DNA from: Allofournierella massiliensis
GTDB lineage: Bacteria > Bacillota > Clostridia > Oscillospirales > Ruminococcaceae
DNA length: 64,000 nucleotides
Direction of reading: 5' to 3'
Assembly: GCF_004345265.1 (NCBI RefSeq)
Contig: NZ_SLUM01000017.1
Span: forward strand, 1-64,000
The position numbers were made by a program, and so were the translations under genes. Positions 1-8,013 of the stretch are shown here, piece by piece. Below the pieces are notes generated by a model. The model had not been told where the DNA came from, made no database searches, and saw only the letters and a list, made by a program, of their open reading frames with translations. The first letter of the stretch is position 1, and every line of letters begins with the position of its first letter.

Positions 1-101
1 AAGACACTCTCATTCTAACAGCTTAGGCAACGATACGGAAAAGACACGGCTGGCTGCCGTGCCTTAAACCGTAAATATATTGTAATAGGAGGATTTGAAC
101 C

Positions 102-812
102 TTGCGTAAGATTTTTCGATATGAATGCCGCAGGCTGCTGTGGAACAAGTTTTTTATCGGGCTGGCGGTTGTGCTGCTTCTCTACGGGGCGCTGGTGCTC
201 CATGCCGTGACCATCCTGGGGGTATCCCACACCGCCCCCTTCTCCCCCTGGAGCTTTGGGGATTATCTCTCCCGCATGCTGCCTTTGCTGTGGATCGGGA
301 TGCTGTTCTTTCTGACCTTTTATACCTCGCCCAAGGCCCGGCGGGCGGCGGTTCTCATGGACGCTACGCCGATGCCGTCCAGGCAATATGCTTTGGTCCG
401 GTGCGCCGCGGCCCTGACGGGGGGCGTGTTGCTGAGTCTGCTGTGCATGGGCGAGGCGGCGGTGTTCTACGGCCGTATGTTCCACTGGTACGGCTGGGGG
501 AGTCTTCTGCTCCCGGCTCTGGCGACCCTTCTGCCCGCCCTTGTGTTCGCACTGGGGAGCGGCTGGCTACTGGGGCAGATCCGGCCCTGGCTGGTGTATG
601 TGTGGATGGCGGTACCCTTCCTGTGTATGGCCTTGCCGTTGCCCGACGCCCTGGGAATCTGGAACGGACATTTTTTCAGCAGGTACCCTCTAGCACTTGG
701 TACTTTGGACCCCGCCTTCTTTATGCCGGCCGCAGTTCTGATCGTTCAGTGCATACTGTTGGCCGCGGGCATCGTCCTGTTGATGGTTCGCCCCGCACGA
801 TCCAAAAGATAA
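102..812 (+). CDS. ABC-2-type membrane protein (putative transporter permease)
   Basis: The 236-residue product has six or so hydrophobic segments, starting at about residue 18 after a basic N-terminus. This is the pattern of ABC-2 family permeases of drug or peptide exporters. The start is a TTG at 102, chosen because AGGAGG lies at 87-92 with ideal spacing. No ATPase gene is visible beside it; the partner is probably upstream, outside the window. A wHTH gene follows after 18 bases, so the two are probably co-transcribed. The substrate is not predictable. The family assignment rests on topology only, so it is moderate. Confidence 0.6.
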   Translation: MRKIFRYECRRLLWNKFFIGLAVVLLLYGALVLHAVTILGVSHTAPFSPWSFGDYLSRMLPLLWIGMLFFLTFYTSPKARRAAVLMDATPMPSRQYALVRCAAALTGGVLLSLLCMGEAAVFYGRMFHWYGWGSLLLPALATLLPALVFALGSGWLLGQIRPWLVYVWMAVPFLCMALPLPDALGIWNGHFFSRYPLALGTLDPAFFMPAAVLIVQCILLAAGIVLLMVRPARSKR

Positions 813-830
813 TAAGCGGGCGAAGTTTGA

Positions 831-1265
831 ATGACTGGAGGTGAGCTGCTTGGGAAGTTTATAATTCTATCGTTTAGGGACGATGAAGAAGCCCTTTTTA
901 GCAAAGCAATATCGGCCTTTGCTTCAGTCGCAGACTTGTCCACAGTGGCCGCCTCCGCAGACGCACTGCTGCTCTTTGGCTCGTTGCAAATCGACCCGCA
1001 TCGCAGGCTGGTATGGAAGTCCGGCCAGGCGGTGGAGCTGACGCCGATGGAGTTTGATATTCTGCTTCTGCTGGCCCGCCGGCCAGGGCAGGTGTTCTCC
1101 GCCCGCCAAATCTATGAGGCTGTTGCCACAGACTCCTTTGACGCCAGTTGGACGGGGATCTCCAGCATGATCTACAAGCTCCGGCGCAAACTGGGGGCCG
1201 GGATCATTGAGACGGTGCGGGGCCACGGCTACAAATTCGTTGCCCCAGGCACCTCACCAAAATGA
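831..1265 (+). CDS. Receiver-less OmpR/PhoB-type winged-helix protein, copy 1
   Basis: The C-terminal ~90 residues form a Trans_reg_C winged helix (LTPMEFDILLLLARRPGQVF, then KLRRKLG and VRGHGY recognition features). The N-terminal ~40 residues replace the usual receiver, with no phospho-acceptor Asp. Near-identical genes lie at 48892 and 52469, and a 3' remnant at 14641. The ATG at 831 has no good ribosome site. The GGAGGTG at 837-843 instead points to TTG 850, which is one base out of frame and ends after four codons. The last residues (after GHGY) differ from the other copies, as if the 3' end had been exchanged. Role inferred: DNA-binding regulator of adjacent transporter genes. Confidence 0.7.
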   Translation: MTGGELLGKFIILSFRDDEEALFSKAISAFASVADLSTVAASADALLLFGSLQIDPHRRLVWKSGQAVELTPMEFDILLLLARRPGQVFSARQIYEAVATDSFDASWTGISSMIYKLRRKLGAGIIETVRGHGYKFVAPGTSPK

Positions 1266-1270
1266 AGCAA

Positions 1271-1306
1271 GCGCACAACGGATTTTTCTCCGCCGTGCGC
1301 TTCTTT
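1271..1306. terminator. Hairpin between convergent wHTH and fic genes
   Basis: GCGCAC at 1271-1276 pairs with GTGCGC at 1295-1300, with further CGG/CCG pairing inside, followed by TTCTTT on the plus strand. It lies between two convergent stop codons, so it may serve both. Confidence 0.45.
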
Positions 1307-2022
1307 CATTCCTCACGCCGGTAATGCGGTTCCGGTACATAAGGCTCCTTCTGGTATTTGCGATATTTTTCCGGTACTTCGGCAGGCTCCTCCAGGCTTT
1401 CCTCGCTGTAATCAATCGGTTCATCACAAACAGCGTCCAGCAAAATGCGCTCCAAATGCTCAAATTCTGAAAACTGATCCAGGGAGGCCATCACAAAAGA
1501 GTCGCGGACATAGCCGGCACTGGCAGCCATCAGCTCCTGATCCATAAAGTATCCATGATGCTCCACAAAAAAGGTCATCATCATTACAACCGTTCGGGTA
1601 TTGCCCTCCCGGAAGGGATGCACCTGCCAGATTGGCGGAAAGAGACTGGTAAGCTGATGAACAAATTGTTCCCGGCTGATGCCGTTCCAGTGAGCATTTC
1701 TCAGCCGCCCAAACGCCTCGTCGAGATCTTCCTCTATCCTGTCCTCATTGCTGTACCAAACGCTTCGGCCTGCCAGCAGCTTCTCCCGTTTTTCAATATT
1801 GATGATGCGGTACTGGCCGGCCCACTCGTAAATGTCACCAAACAGGGTCCGGTGAATCTCCCGCAGACCATCCGGAGAAAAGTCCTGAAAGCCCTGTTCG
1901 TATAACAGCATCATATTGGCTCTGGATTGCTCGGCTTCGATGCGATCCAGTGTTTGCTCATTTTTGATGCCCAGCTTGTTTTTCAAGACAGGCACCTCTT
2001 CATACAGGTACGGATCAGACAC
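1306..2022 (-). CDS. fic: Fic-domain protein (AMP-transferase toxin)
   Basis: The 238-residue protein carries the full Fic signature HPFREGNTR at residues 135-143. It has the catalytic His, the phosphate-binding turn and the second Arg, so it is probably an active nucleotidyl (AMP) transferase acting on Ser/Thr/Tyr hydroxyls of a target protein. The C-terminal ~45 residues are charged and probably flexible. Its start overlaps the end of the upstream antitoxin gene by 8 bases, the usual toxin-antitoxin arrangement. Fic-VbhA pairs are known toxin-antitoxin modules of mobile elements; the target here is unknown. Confidence 0.9.
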   Translation of the reverse strand: MSDPYLYEEVPVLKNKLGIKNEQTLDRIEAEQSRANMMLLYEQGFQDFSPDGLREIHRTLFGDIYEWAGQYRIINIEKREKLLAGRSVWYSNEDRIEEDLDEAFGRLRNAHWNGISREQFVHQLTSLFPPIWQVHPFREGNTRTVVMMMTFFVEHHGYFMDQELMAASAGYVRDSFVMASLDQFSEFEHLERILLDAVCDEPIDYSEESLEEPAEVPEKYRKYQKEPYVPEPHYRREE

Positions 2023-2218
2023 GGCTCTGGCGCTCCTGCTCCGCGATCCGGCGATGATGTGCCAGCAATGCCTGCTTCATCTGTTCGCCCGTCAGCTCAC
2101 CGCGAGCCCAGCTTGCAGACAGTGACCGTGCATAGCTGGAAATCGGTGCGCCCTCAATGGCGTTGATGGCGTCGGCCGTCTTGACTGCTGCAATCCGTTT
2201 CTTTTCCAATGGACTCAT
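2015..2218 (-). CDS. VbhA-like antitoxin of the Fic toxin
   Basis: A 67-residue protein whose central part (SSYARSLSASWARGELTGEQ) fits the antitoxin_VbhA domain, a helix that inserts into the Fic active site to block ATP binding. The start at 2218 was chosen over an upstream one because GGAGGTG precedes it by about 7 bases. It overlaps fic by 8 bases and is translated first, as expected for an antitoxin. The inhibitory Ser-x-x-x-Glu motif is not certain from inspection. Confidence 0.75.
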   Translation of the reverse strand: MSPLEKKRIAAVKTADAINAIEGAPISSYARSLSASWARGELTGEQMKQALLAHHRRIAEQERQSRV

Positions 2219-2419
2219 CGCGCCTTCACCTCCTATTGATTTTAGTATAACACAGAACAGGCCTGTTTCCAACAGGCCAGGCCAATGCGAATCTTGCTGA
2301 ATTAGCAACGGGCCTCAATGATTTCCTGTTCAGTGGTGCCACCGGTGGACGGTTGGTACTCAATTTTGAAAGTTTGGATCAGGGTGGCTCGACGAGTATA
2401 AAAGTATAACGCTTTTTTG

Positions 2420-2608
2420 CTATTTCTCTTGATGATTTTTTCCATAATCAATCAATGTACCTATAGCAATTCCAATCAACATTCCAATACCCGCACAAAT
2501 AGGAATAGCAAAAAGATTTTGCAGAAACGCCCATCCCAATACACCCATGCAACCACCGACAATAAATCCTGTTAATAAGCCAATAGTTAAGTATCTATTG
2601 TTTTTCAT
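2420..2608 (-). CDS. Small two-helix membrane protein
   Basis: A 62-residue product with a basic N-terminus (MKNNRY) and two Gly-rich hydrophobic segments (about residues 8-30 and 36-54). The start at 2608 is supported by GGGGG about ten bases upstream. The gene stands alone, about 180 bases from its neighbours. No family recognised; it could be a glycine-zipper-like membrane peptide. Confidence 0.5.
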   Translation of the reverse strand: MKNNRYLTIGLLTGFIVGGCMGVLGWAFLQNLFAIPICAGIGMLIGIAIGTLIDYGKNHQEK

Positions 2609-2770
2609 ATTGCTATATCCCCCTAAATTGAGCTTTGTCGTTGGCTTCATTATACTATGACCGGCTACCTTTGGGAATAGATGAATTGTAAACTTGCTGA
2701 ACGGGAAAAGCTTGCAACGCAAGGTATTCTCAGGTGGCAAATACATTTTAAGCCCACGGGAAAGACCCTG

Positions 2771-2797
2771 AGACGGTGATCTCAGGGCCTTTCTCAT
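2771..2797. terminator. Hairpin downstream of the small HTH gene
   Basis: GAAAGACCCTGAGA and TCTCAGGGCCTTTC form a 13-14 bp stem around CGGTGA just beyond the stop codon of the minus-strand gene at 2802. No long T-run follows, so it may be an attenuating or bidirectional hairpin. Confidence 0.45.
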
Positions 2798-2801
2798 AGA
2801 C

Positions 2802-2984
2802 TTAAATCCGGAACAGGTCAATCGCCCGCATCAGCGTGATGCACAGCTCCTGGTACAGATCCTCGTCCAGTCTGCCGTTGATCACGGCGTACTTGAGCAG
2901 CAGTGGCCGATACATGAGCAAAATGCTTGTGATGGCCTCATGGTCACCGGCCTTGGCTCGCCGCAGCATCTGTTCAAATGTCAT
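2802..2984 (-). CDS. Small HTH/sigma-like conjugative-element regulator
   Basis: A 60-residue protein (MTFEQMLRRAKAGDHEAI...) that resembles the helix-turn-helix_16 proteins found beside sigma-like genes in Tn916/Tn1549-type elements. The pattern xxLLxxAKxGDxEAIxxILxxYxPLL is region-2-like. It overlaps the sigma-like gene at 2974 by 11 bases, so the pair is translationally coupled. It probably acts with that protein as a split sigma factor or as an element regulator; this is inferred from family context. Confidence 0.65.
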   Translation of the reverse strand: MTFEQMLRRAKAGDHEAITSILLMYRPLLLKYAVINGRLDEDLYQELCITLMRAIDLFRI

Positions 2985-3387
2985 ATCCGTTCACCCCCTC
3001 GATGCTCTTCTTCAACTTCCGAATAGCCCGGTAATACACCGCGGCCGTACCCTTATACGACAATCCCAGCTGCACACCGATCACATCGAATGGGCGCTTG
3101 TCCAGCACGCGGGCCAGGAACACATACCGTTCCCGCTCGTCCAGCTGTTTCAAGGCATACAGGAGCGCGCTGCTCTCGATTTTCTCCCAGAGGGGCAGCC
3201 GCTCCATCACTTCCTGCTCCAGCGTTTGGCTCACGGCAAAGATCGTATCCGTCAAGGTCTCCTGATTGCTGTACGCATAAAGAGCCTTCAGATAATCCCG
3301 CTGGGTGCGCCTGATCGCCTGGATTAAATAGCCTGTAAACTTGATTTGCAGTTCTTCCTCTGCTCGTCCATTATTTCGTTGCCACAT
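2974..3387 (-). CDS. Sigma-70 region 4-like regulator
   Basis: The 137-residue product ends in a sigma region 4-type helix-turn-helix (LKQLDERERYVFLARVLDKRPFDVIGVQLGLSYKGTAAVYYRAIRKLKKS, about residues 80-130). The start at 3387 is chosen for GGAGGAT upstream; longer in-frame extensions have no ribosome site. Such proteins sit with the small HTH_16 protein in conjugative transposons and control element genes. No integrase or transfer gene follows here, so this pair is probably a leftover of a larger element. Confidence 0.75.
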   Translation of the reverse strand: MWQRNNGRAEEELQIKFTGYLIQAIRRTQRDYLKALYAYSNQETLTDTIFAVSQTLEQEVMERLPLWEKIESSALLYALKQLDERERYVFLARVLDKRPFDVIGVQLGLSYKGTAAVYYRAIRKLKKSIEGVNGYDI

Positions 3388-4095
3388 GGCCTTATCCTCC
3401 AAATAGTTCAAGAATTTTAATGGGATTCTTGAACCTCTGGCGGAGACCGGCACCGAGCTAACGGGCGTCTTTGCCTGCTATATAAAGAAACGCGGCCGGC
3501 CGCACACCGCAAAGGTGGGCTGCCGGCCATGTGATACACATAAAGAAGTCCGTCATGACTTCCGGCGCCCGCAGGAGGAGGCTTATCGCTCGATTTGCGA
3601 TGTTCCCGCCTGCTCCTGTGAAAAGGAAAAGGGCGGCGGAAGAACCGTATTGCAAAGTAAGCTGTGTGTCGAAATGTAAGCAGATGGACGAACCTCTTTA
3701 TGTGCATGATCCATCTTTCCATCATGCACTTCTGGCTCCCTGCCATCTGAACCACACTTTGCACACGAACCCGCCGCTGTTATGAACAGGCGGCGGGCCT
3801 GCCAATTATCTTAGGTGCAGTGTTGTTCCGAAAACTTTGTTGATTTTTGTCGGATTATAAAAGAAAAGGCAGCCTCATTCTCTTTAGAATAAGACCGCCT
3901 GTTGTAACTTGAAATTACCTCTGCTGTTTTGATTTTTCCGTCTCATAGACATCCCTCCCGTTCTTTCTATCTATTTATGGTTTCAAAATGCCATATTAAG
4001 TGTAAATGTCAAAGATCGCTGGATTTTGACCGAACGACAATTTTTCCCATCAGGCGGTTATTTTCATCAAAATCTTGCAGCTTCAACACAGAAAA
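3388..4095. other. Gene-poor stretch with strong hairpins
   Basis: No open frame here has a convincing ribosome site or family resemblance. The stretch holds GC-rich inverted repeats: GCCGGC arms at about 3497-3528, and CCCGCCGCTGTT with AACAGGCGGCGGG at about 3770-3797. A weaker terminator-like hairpin lies near 3865-3900. It may contain a lost transfer origin or the ends of deleted element genes, but nothing proves this. Confidence 0.4.
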
Positions 4096-4131
4096 AAAGG
4101 GCGGGCAAAGATCTGTTTTCTCTGCCCGCTC
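4096..4131 (-). terminator. Rho-independent terminator of the importer operon
   Basis: On the minus strand GCGGGCA pairs with TGCCCGC, and the hairpin is followed by a run of seven T. It lies 15 bases past the stop of the DtxR-like gene, so it ends the six-gene minus-strand operon. Confidence 0.8.
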
Positions 4132-4145
4132 CTTCTAAACAAGAT

Positions 4146-4508
4146 TTATCCCTGATGCTTGACCTTCAGGTGCTGAAAACTGTCCTCACTGATAGCGTGC
4201 TCCATCCGGCAGGCGTCGGCCTCTGCTGTCTCCTGATCCATGCCGGCTTCTATGAGCATTTCCGTAAAAAAGCAGTGTTTCTCATAGGTTCGCTCAGCCA
4301 CCTCGCGGCCCACATCGGTCAGACGAATGAAGCCGTCCTCATCCCGTTCAACAAATCCGCCGGCCTGCAGCGTTGTAATGGCATGGGTGATGCTCGGTTT
4401 GGTGAATCCCATGTGCCGGGCAATATCAACTGGACGCACCATGCCCATTTTCTTTTGGAGAACAAGGATAGCCTCCAGGTAATCTTCTCCCGACGCATGA
4501 AGTTTCAT
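4146..4508 (-). CDS. DtxR/IdeR-type iron-dependent repressor
   Basis: A 120-residue regulator with an N-terminal winged helix (EDYLEAILVLQKK...PVDIARHMGFTKPSITHAI). The metal site Cys100-x-x-Glu103-His104 (CRMEH) matches the primary DtxR site with Cys as in iron-sensing members, rather than MntR. It lacks the SH3-like domain and is a short form. It is the last gene of the importer operon, 8 bases after the second ABC gene. It should bind metal and repress the operon, plausibly through the inverted repeat at 10877-10898. Confidence 0.85.
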   Translation of the reverse strand: MKLHASGEDYLEAILVLQKKMGMVRPVDIARHMGFTKPSITHAITTLQAGGFVERDEDGFIRLTDVGREVAERTYEKHCFFTEMLIEAGMDQETAEADACRMEHAISEDSFQHLKVKHQG

Positions 4509-4516
4509 CTGAACCT

Positions 4517-6253
4517 TTATTGAGCCAGTTTCCAGCCTATGGCCTCCTGTCTGGCCGATACGAAGTCGGCATACAGGCCCTTTTGCTGGATCAGCTCCGC
4601 ATGGGTGCCGCGCTGGACGATATGAGCGTTGTCCAGCACAAGGATCTGGTCGGCGTTGCGGACGGTTTTTAGCCGGTGGGCAATCATGATGATGGTCTTG
4701 TCATGGGTTAGCGCCTCAATAGCCCGCTGCAATTCATCCTCATTTTCCGGGTCAACGCTGCTTGTCGCCTCATCCAAAATGATGATGGGTGCGTCCTTCA
4801 GCATGGCGCGGGCGATGGAAATCCGCTGTTTCTCGCCGCCGGACAGAGTGCCGCCGCCCTCGCCAATCACAGTATCATAACCCTCCGGCAGAGCGGAAAT
4901 AAAGTCATGGCAGCAAGCCTTTTTCGCCGCCTCAACCACCTGCTCATGGGTGGCATCCGGGCATCCAAACTTGATATTGTTCTCAATCGTATCAGCAAAG
5001 AGGTACACGCTCTGAAACACCATCGAGATATTCTTCATCAGGCTGTCCAGTTTGAAATCCCGTACATCCGTACCGCCTATGGTAATCTTCCCGGCGTTCA
5101 CATCCCAAAAGCGGGCAATCAGGTTGCACATCGTTGTCTTACCTGCCCCGGAAGGGCCTACAATGGCCGTAGTCGTTTTTTCGGGAATGGTAAAGCTGAC
5201 CTGATCCAATATCTTGCGGTCTGCGTAGGAAAAATCCACCTTGTCAAACACGATCTCGCTGGACTTCGGCGTAATGTCAGTGCCTTTCTCGTCCATCACC
5301 GGCGTGTCATCAATGGAGTTTGCCGTATCCATCGAGGCCGCCAGCATTTGCAGCAGAGAGGCCATATTCCCGGCGTTTTCCAAATCGTTGAACACCATGA
5401 AAGAAGCGATTACCAAAATCAGGCCGTAGGCCAGCGGCAGAGAGCCATCCAGCCAGAACCAAACCGAGGCCAGCAACAGCAGGGCGCTGAACACCCGGAC
5501 AACCACTTGCTTGATAGCGTCATAGGGAACGCTGGCTTTTGTCAGTTTCAGGTTATCCCGGCAACTTGCCTGAATAGCGTTTCCAATGAATTGTGTGCTG
5601 TCCCGTTCAAGGCCAAATGCTTTGACAATCCCCATGCCCTGAATGTACTCCAACACGGACTCCACAAGGGACTCCTGCGTGTGCTGGCGCACCGAGCTTA
5701 GGGCCGCAGACTTGCGGAGGGCCAGTTCCGCCGCTGCAAGATAAAGAAGGACACCGACAGCAGCCACAAGCCCGATCCGCCAGTCGAATATCAGCAGGAC
5801 AATGACAAGAGCCACCGAGTTGAAAAATCCACCCAATACAGACACCAGGACACGAGCCGCCGAGTTCTCTACATCGCCCAGAGTCGTTGTGACAATGGCG
5901 GTAATATTCCCGATACTATTCTTGTTGAAGTAGCCCATCGGGATATAGCGCAGCCGATCTCCGATGTGGATACGCTTTTCCGCCACCATGCAATAGCCAG
6001 TTTCCGTTTGCTCCATCGTGGAAAAGTAGGTCGTGATGATACGCCCGATGAGGGATACCGCCATAATTCCCAACGAAATCCAGACAATGCTTCCGTCCCG
6101 GTTGTCAGATACCAGCGCACCGATCACTACAAAGAGGGCGGCAAACTGCATGGCTGAAAACAGCCCGGACAGAAACGCAAACAACAGGGATTTTTTCAAA
6201 AGCCCTTTTTTGCTGCCTGCAAAAGCAAAGATTTTTTTCAATGTTCCATACAT
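4517..6253 (-). CDS. ABC exporter-fold importer subunit, YbtQ/IrtB-like
   Basis: A 578-residue fusion of a six-helix type 1 exporter transmembrane domain (about 20-310) and an ABC ATPase. The ATPase has Walker A GPSGAGKTT, signature LSGGEKQRIS, Walker B IIILDEATSS and an H-loop IAHRL. The start at 6253 follows GGGGGTG; the gene begins 14 bases after its partner. In yersiniabactin, mycobactin and equibactin loci such heterodimers import ferric siderophores although they have an exporter fold. Placement with DtxR and AraC regulators supports metallophore uptake. Substrate is inferred. Confidence 0.85.
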   Translation of the reverse strand: MYGTLKKIFAFAGSKKGLLKKSLLFAFLSGLFSAMQFAALFVVIGALVSDNRDGSIVWISLGIMAVSLIGRIITTYFSTMEQTETGYCMVAEKRIHIGDRLRYIPMGYFNKNSIGNITAIVTTTLGDVENSAARVLVSVLGGFFNSVALVIVLLIFDWRIGLVAAVGVLLYLAAAELALRKSAALSSVRQHTQESLVESVLEYIQGMGIVKAFGLERDSTQFIGNAIQASCRDNLKLTKASVPYDAIKQVVVRVFSALLLLASVWFWLDGSLPLAYGLILVIASFMVFNDLENAGNMASLLQMLAASMDTANSIDDTPVMDEKGTDITPKSSEIVFDKVDFSYADRKILDQVSFTIPEKTTTAIVGPSGAGKTTMCNLIARFWDVNAGKITIGGTDVRDFKLDSLMKNISMVFQSVYLFADTIENNIKFGCPDATHEQVVEAAKKACCHDFISALPEGYDTVIGEGGGTLSGGEKQRISIARAMLKDAPIIILDEATSSVDPENEDELQRAIEALTHDKTIIMIAHRLKTVRNADQILVLDNAHIVQRGTHAELIQQKGLYADFVSARQEAIGWKLAQ

Positions 6254-6267
6254 CTGACAACACCCCC

Positions 6268-8013
6268 TTACATCTGGTCTTTCGCTCCGATATGCGCCTG
6301 CCACATATCCCGGTAGAGAGGGCAGGTTTCCAACAGTTTCTCATGCGTACCCTGTGCGTGGACGGTTCCATCCTTCACAACAACGATGTTGTCCGCGCCA
6401 ACAATGGTAGACAGCCGGTGTGCGATCACAATCAGGGTCTTGCCGACAGTTAAAGCGGAAATGGCTTTCTGTACCAGTGCCTCGTTCTCGGGGTCAATGT
6501 AGGCTGTTGCCTCGTCTAAAATGACAACAGGCGCATTTTTCAGCATGGCGCGGGCGATGGCAATACGCTGGCGCTCCCCGCCGGAAAGGTGGGAACCGGC
6601 GCTGCCGACAATCGTATCGTAGCCATTGTCCAGCCTGCGGATAAAAGCGTCGCAGCCGCTTTGTTTGGCGGCCTGTTCAACCTCCGCGTCTGTGGCGCTG
6701 GGCCTTCCCATGCGGATGTTTTCCCTGATACTGCGGTTAAAAAGATAGTTGTCCTGGGACACATAGGAAATCTGGTCTGAAATTTCGGACAGCGGAATAT
6801 CTTTCAGTTCATAACCGCCGAGGGTAATGCTGCCGGATGTAACATCCCAATATCCGGCAATCAGTTTTGCCACCGTGGATTTACCAGAGCCGGACGGCCC
6901 CACAAGGGCGGTCATGGTTCCGGGTCGGATGGCAAGGTTCACATCATGCAAAACCTCTGTTGTCCCGTCATAGGAAAAAGACACAGACCTAAGAGAAATG
7001 CCGGTGTCTGCCAGCTTGACCGGCGTATCCTTATGGTTCAGTTCTTCAGCGTTCAAAAGCTGGCTGATTTCTTCTACATTTGTCCCCAATACGGCCAAAT
7101 CGTCCGTAAAGGTAAAGGCCGCGATAATCGGCCCAATCAGTCCCAGCGAAAAAATTACGATAGACAGGAAGGTGGAAAGTTCCAGGCTGCCGGAGAGCCA
7201 GAACGCGAAGCCGCAGGGCAGCACACAAATCAGCACCGAGGGCAGAATGGCGTTGTAGGCGCTCATGGTTTTCTGGTTTTCTCTCATCCAGTCCACATAG
7301 TAGTTAGCGTTATAGTTTACTGCGTCAGAATATTTTTTGTAGGAACCGGCGGATTGACTAAACGCTTTGACTACCTCAATCCCACCAATGTACTCTACAA
7401 TGGCGTTTGCCATCTGCTTTCCTGCTTTGACCGCGCCCTCCCATTTGACGGGATAATTCTTCATGCCAGCAGACATAACAGCAAGGCCCACCACCAGCGT
7501 GACAAGGGACAGGAGAGCCATGCGCCAGTCCATGACGAATAGATACACGACAATTACCAAAGGCACCAGCACATTTGCAGTCATTTCCGGGATCAGGTGC
7601 GCGAAGGTCGATTCCATGCCTTCTACCCGGTCAACAATCGTCGTTTTATACTGACCGGACGGAGTATCTAAAATCGTCCCCATCGGGACGCGGGCCAGTT
7701 TAGCGGTGATATTCTCCCGTAGATCGCGCAGTGTGTAATAGGTCGCTGTGTGGGAAATCGTTGTAGAAAGACAGGAAAACAGCACCTTCCCAAAGTAACC
7801 GCACAATGCAATAATGCCAGCGGTCACATATCGGGAAAAGTTCTGCTCCCCAGACAACATCATTGTGACAATATGCGCCACGCAGAAATAGGGCATCATC
7901 TGGCAGGCCACGCCTAATACCGCAAGGATAACACTGCCGATGAATTTCCCGTGATAGGGTTTGCCCCATCCCCATAAGACACCTATGGGTGATTCTTTCT
8001 TTTCCTCCTTCAT
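6268..8013 (-). CDS. ABC exporter-fold importer subunit, YbtP/IrtA-like
   Basis: The 581-residue partner of the following ABC gene. It has a transmembrane domain in the first ~310 residues, Walker A GPSGSGKSTV, signature LSGGERQRIA, and Walker B VVILDEATAY. It overlaps the upstream double-ATPase gene by 4 bases, so all are made together. It probably forms a heterodimer with the 4517 product in the membrane. No siderophore-interacting FAD domain (as in mycobacterial IrtA) is present. Confidence 0.85.
   Translation of the reverse strand: MKEEKKESPIGVLWGWGKPYHGKFIGSVILAVLGVACQMMPYFCVAHIVTMMLSGEQNFSRYVTAGIIALCGYFGKVLFSCLSTTISHTATYYTLRDLRENITAKLARVPMGTILDTPSGQYKTTIVDRVEGMESTFAHLIPEMTANVLVPLVIVVYLFVMDWRMALLSLVTLVVGLAVMSAGMKNYPVKWEGAVKAGKQMANAIVEYIGGIEVVKAFSQSAGSYKKYSDAVNYNANYYVDWMRENQKTMSAYNAILPSVLICVLPCGFAFWLSGSLELSTFLSIVIFSLGLIGPIIAAFTFTDDLAVLGTNVEEISQLLNAEELNHKDTPVKLADTGISLRSVSFSYDGTTEVLHDVNLAIRPGTMTALVGPSGSGKSTVAKLIAGYWDVTSGSITLGGYELKDIPLSEISDQISYVSQDNYLFNRSIRENIRMGRPSATDAEVEQAAKQSGCDAFIRRLDNGYDTIVGSAGSHLSGGERQRIAIARAMLKNAPVVILDEATAYIDPENEALVQKAISALTVGKTLIVIAHRLSTIVGADNIVVVKDGTVHAQGTHEKLLETCPLYRDMWQAHIGAKDQM

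Noticed and set aside
125-844. A 239-codon frame overlapping the ABC-2 permease
   Set aside because: It is in another frame of the same strand, lacks membrane pattern and ribosome site, and has odd composition.
3417-3785. Short frames within the hairpin-rich region
   Set aside because: No ribosome sites; they read across inverted repeats on both strands.
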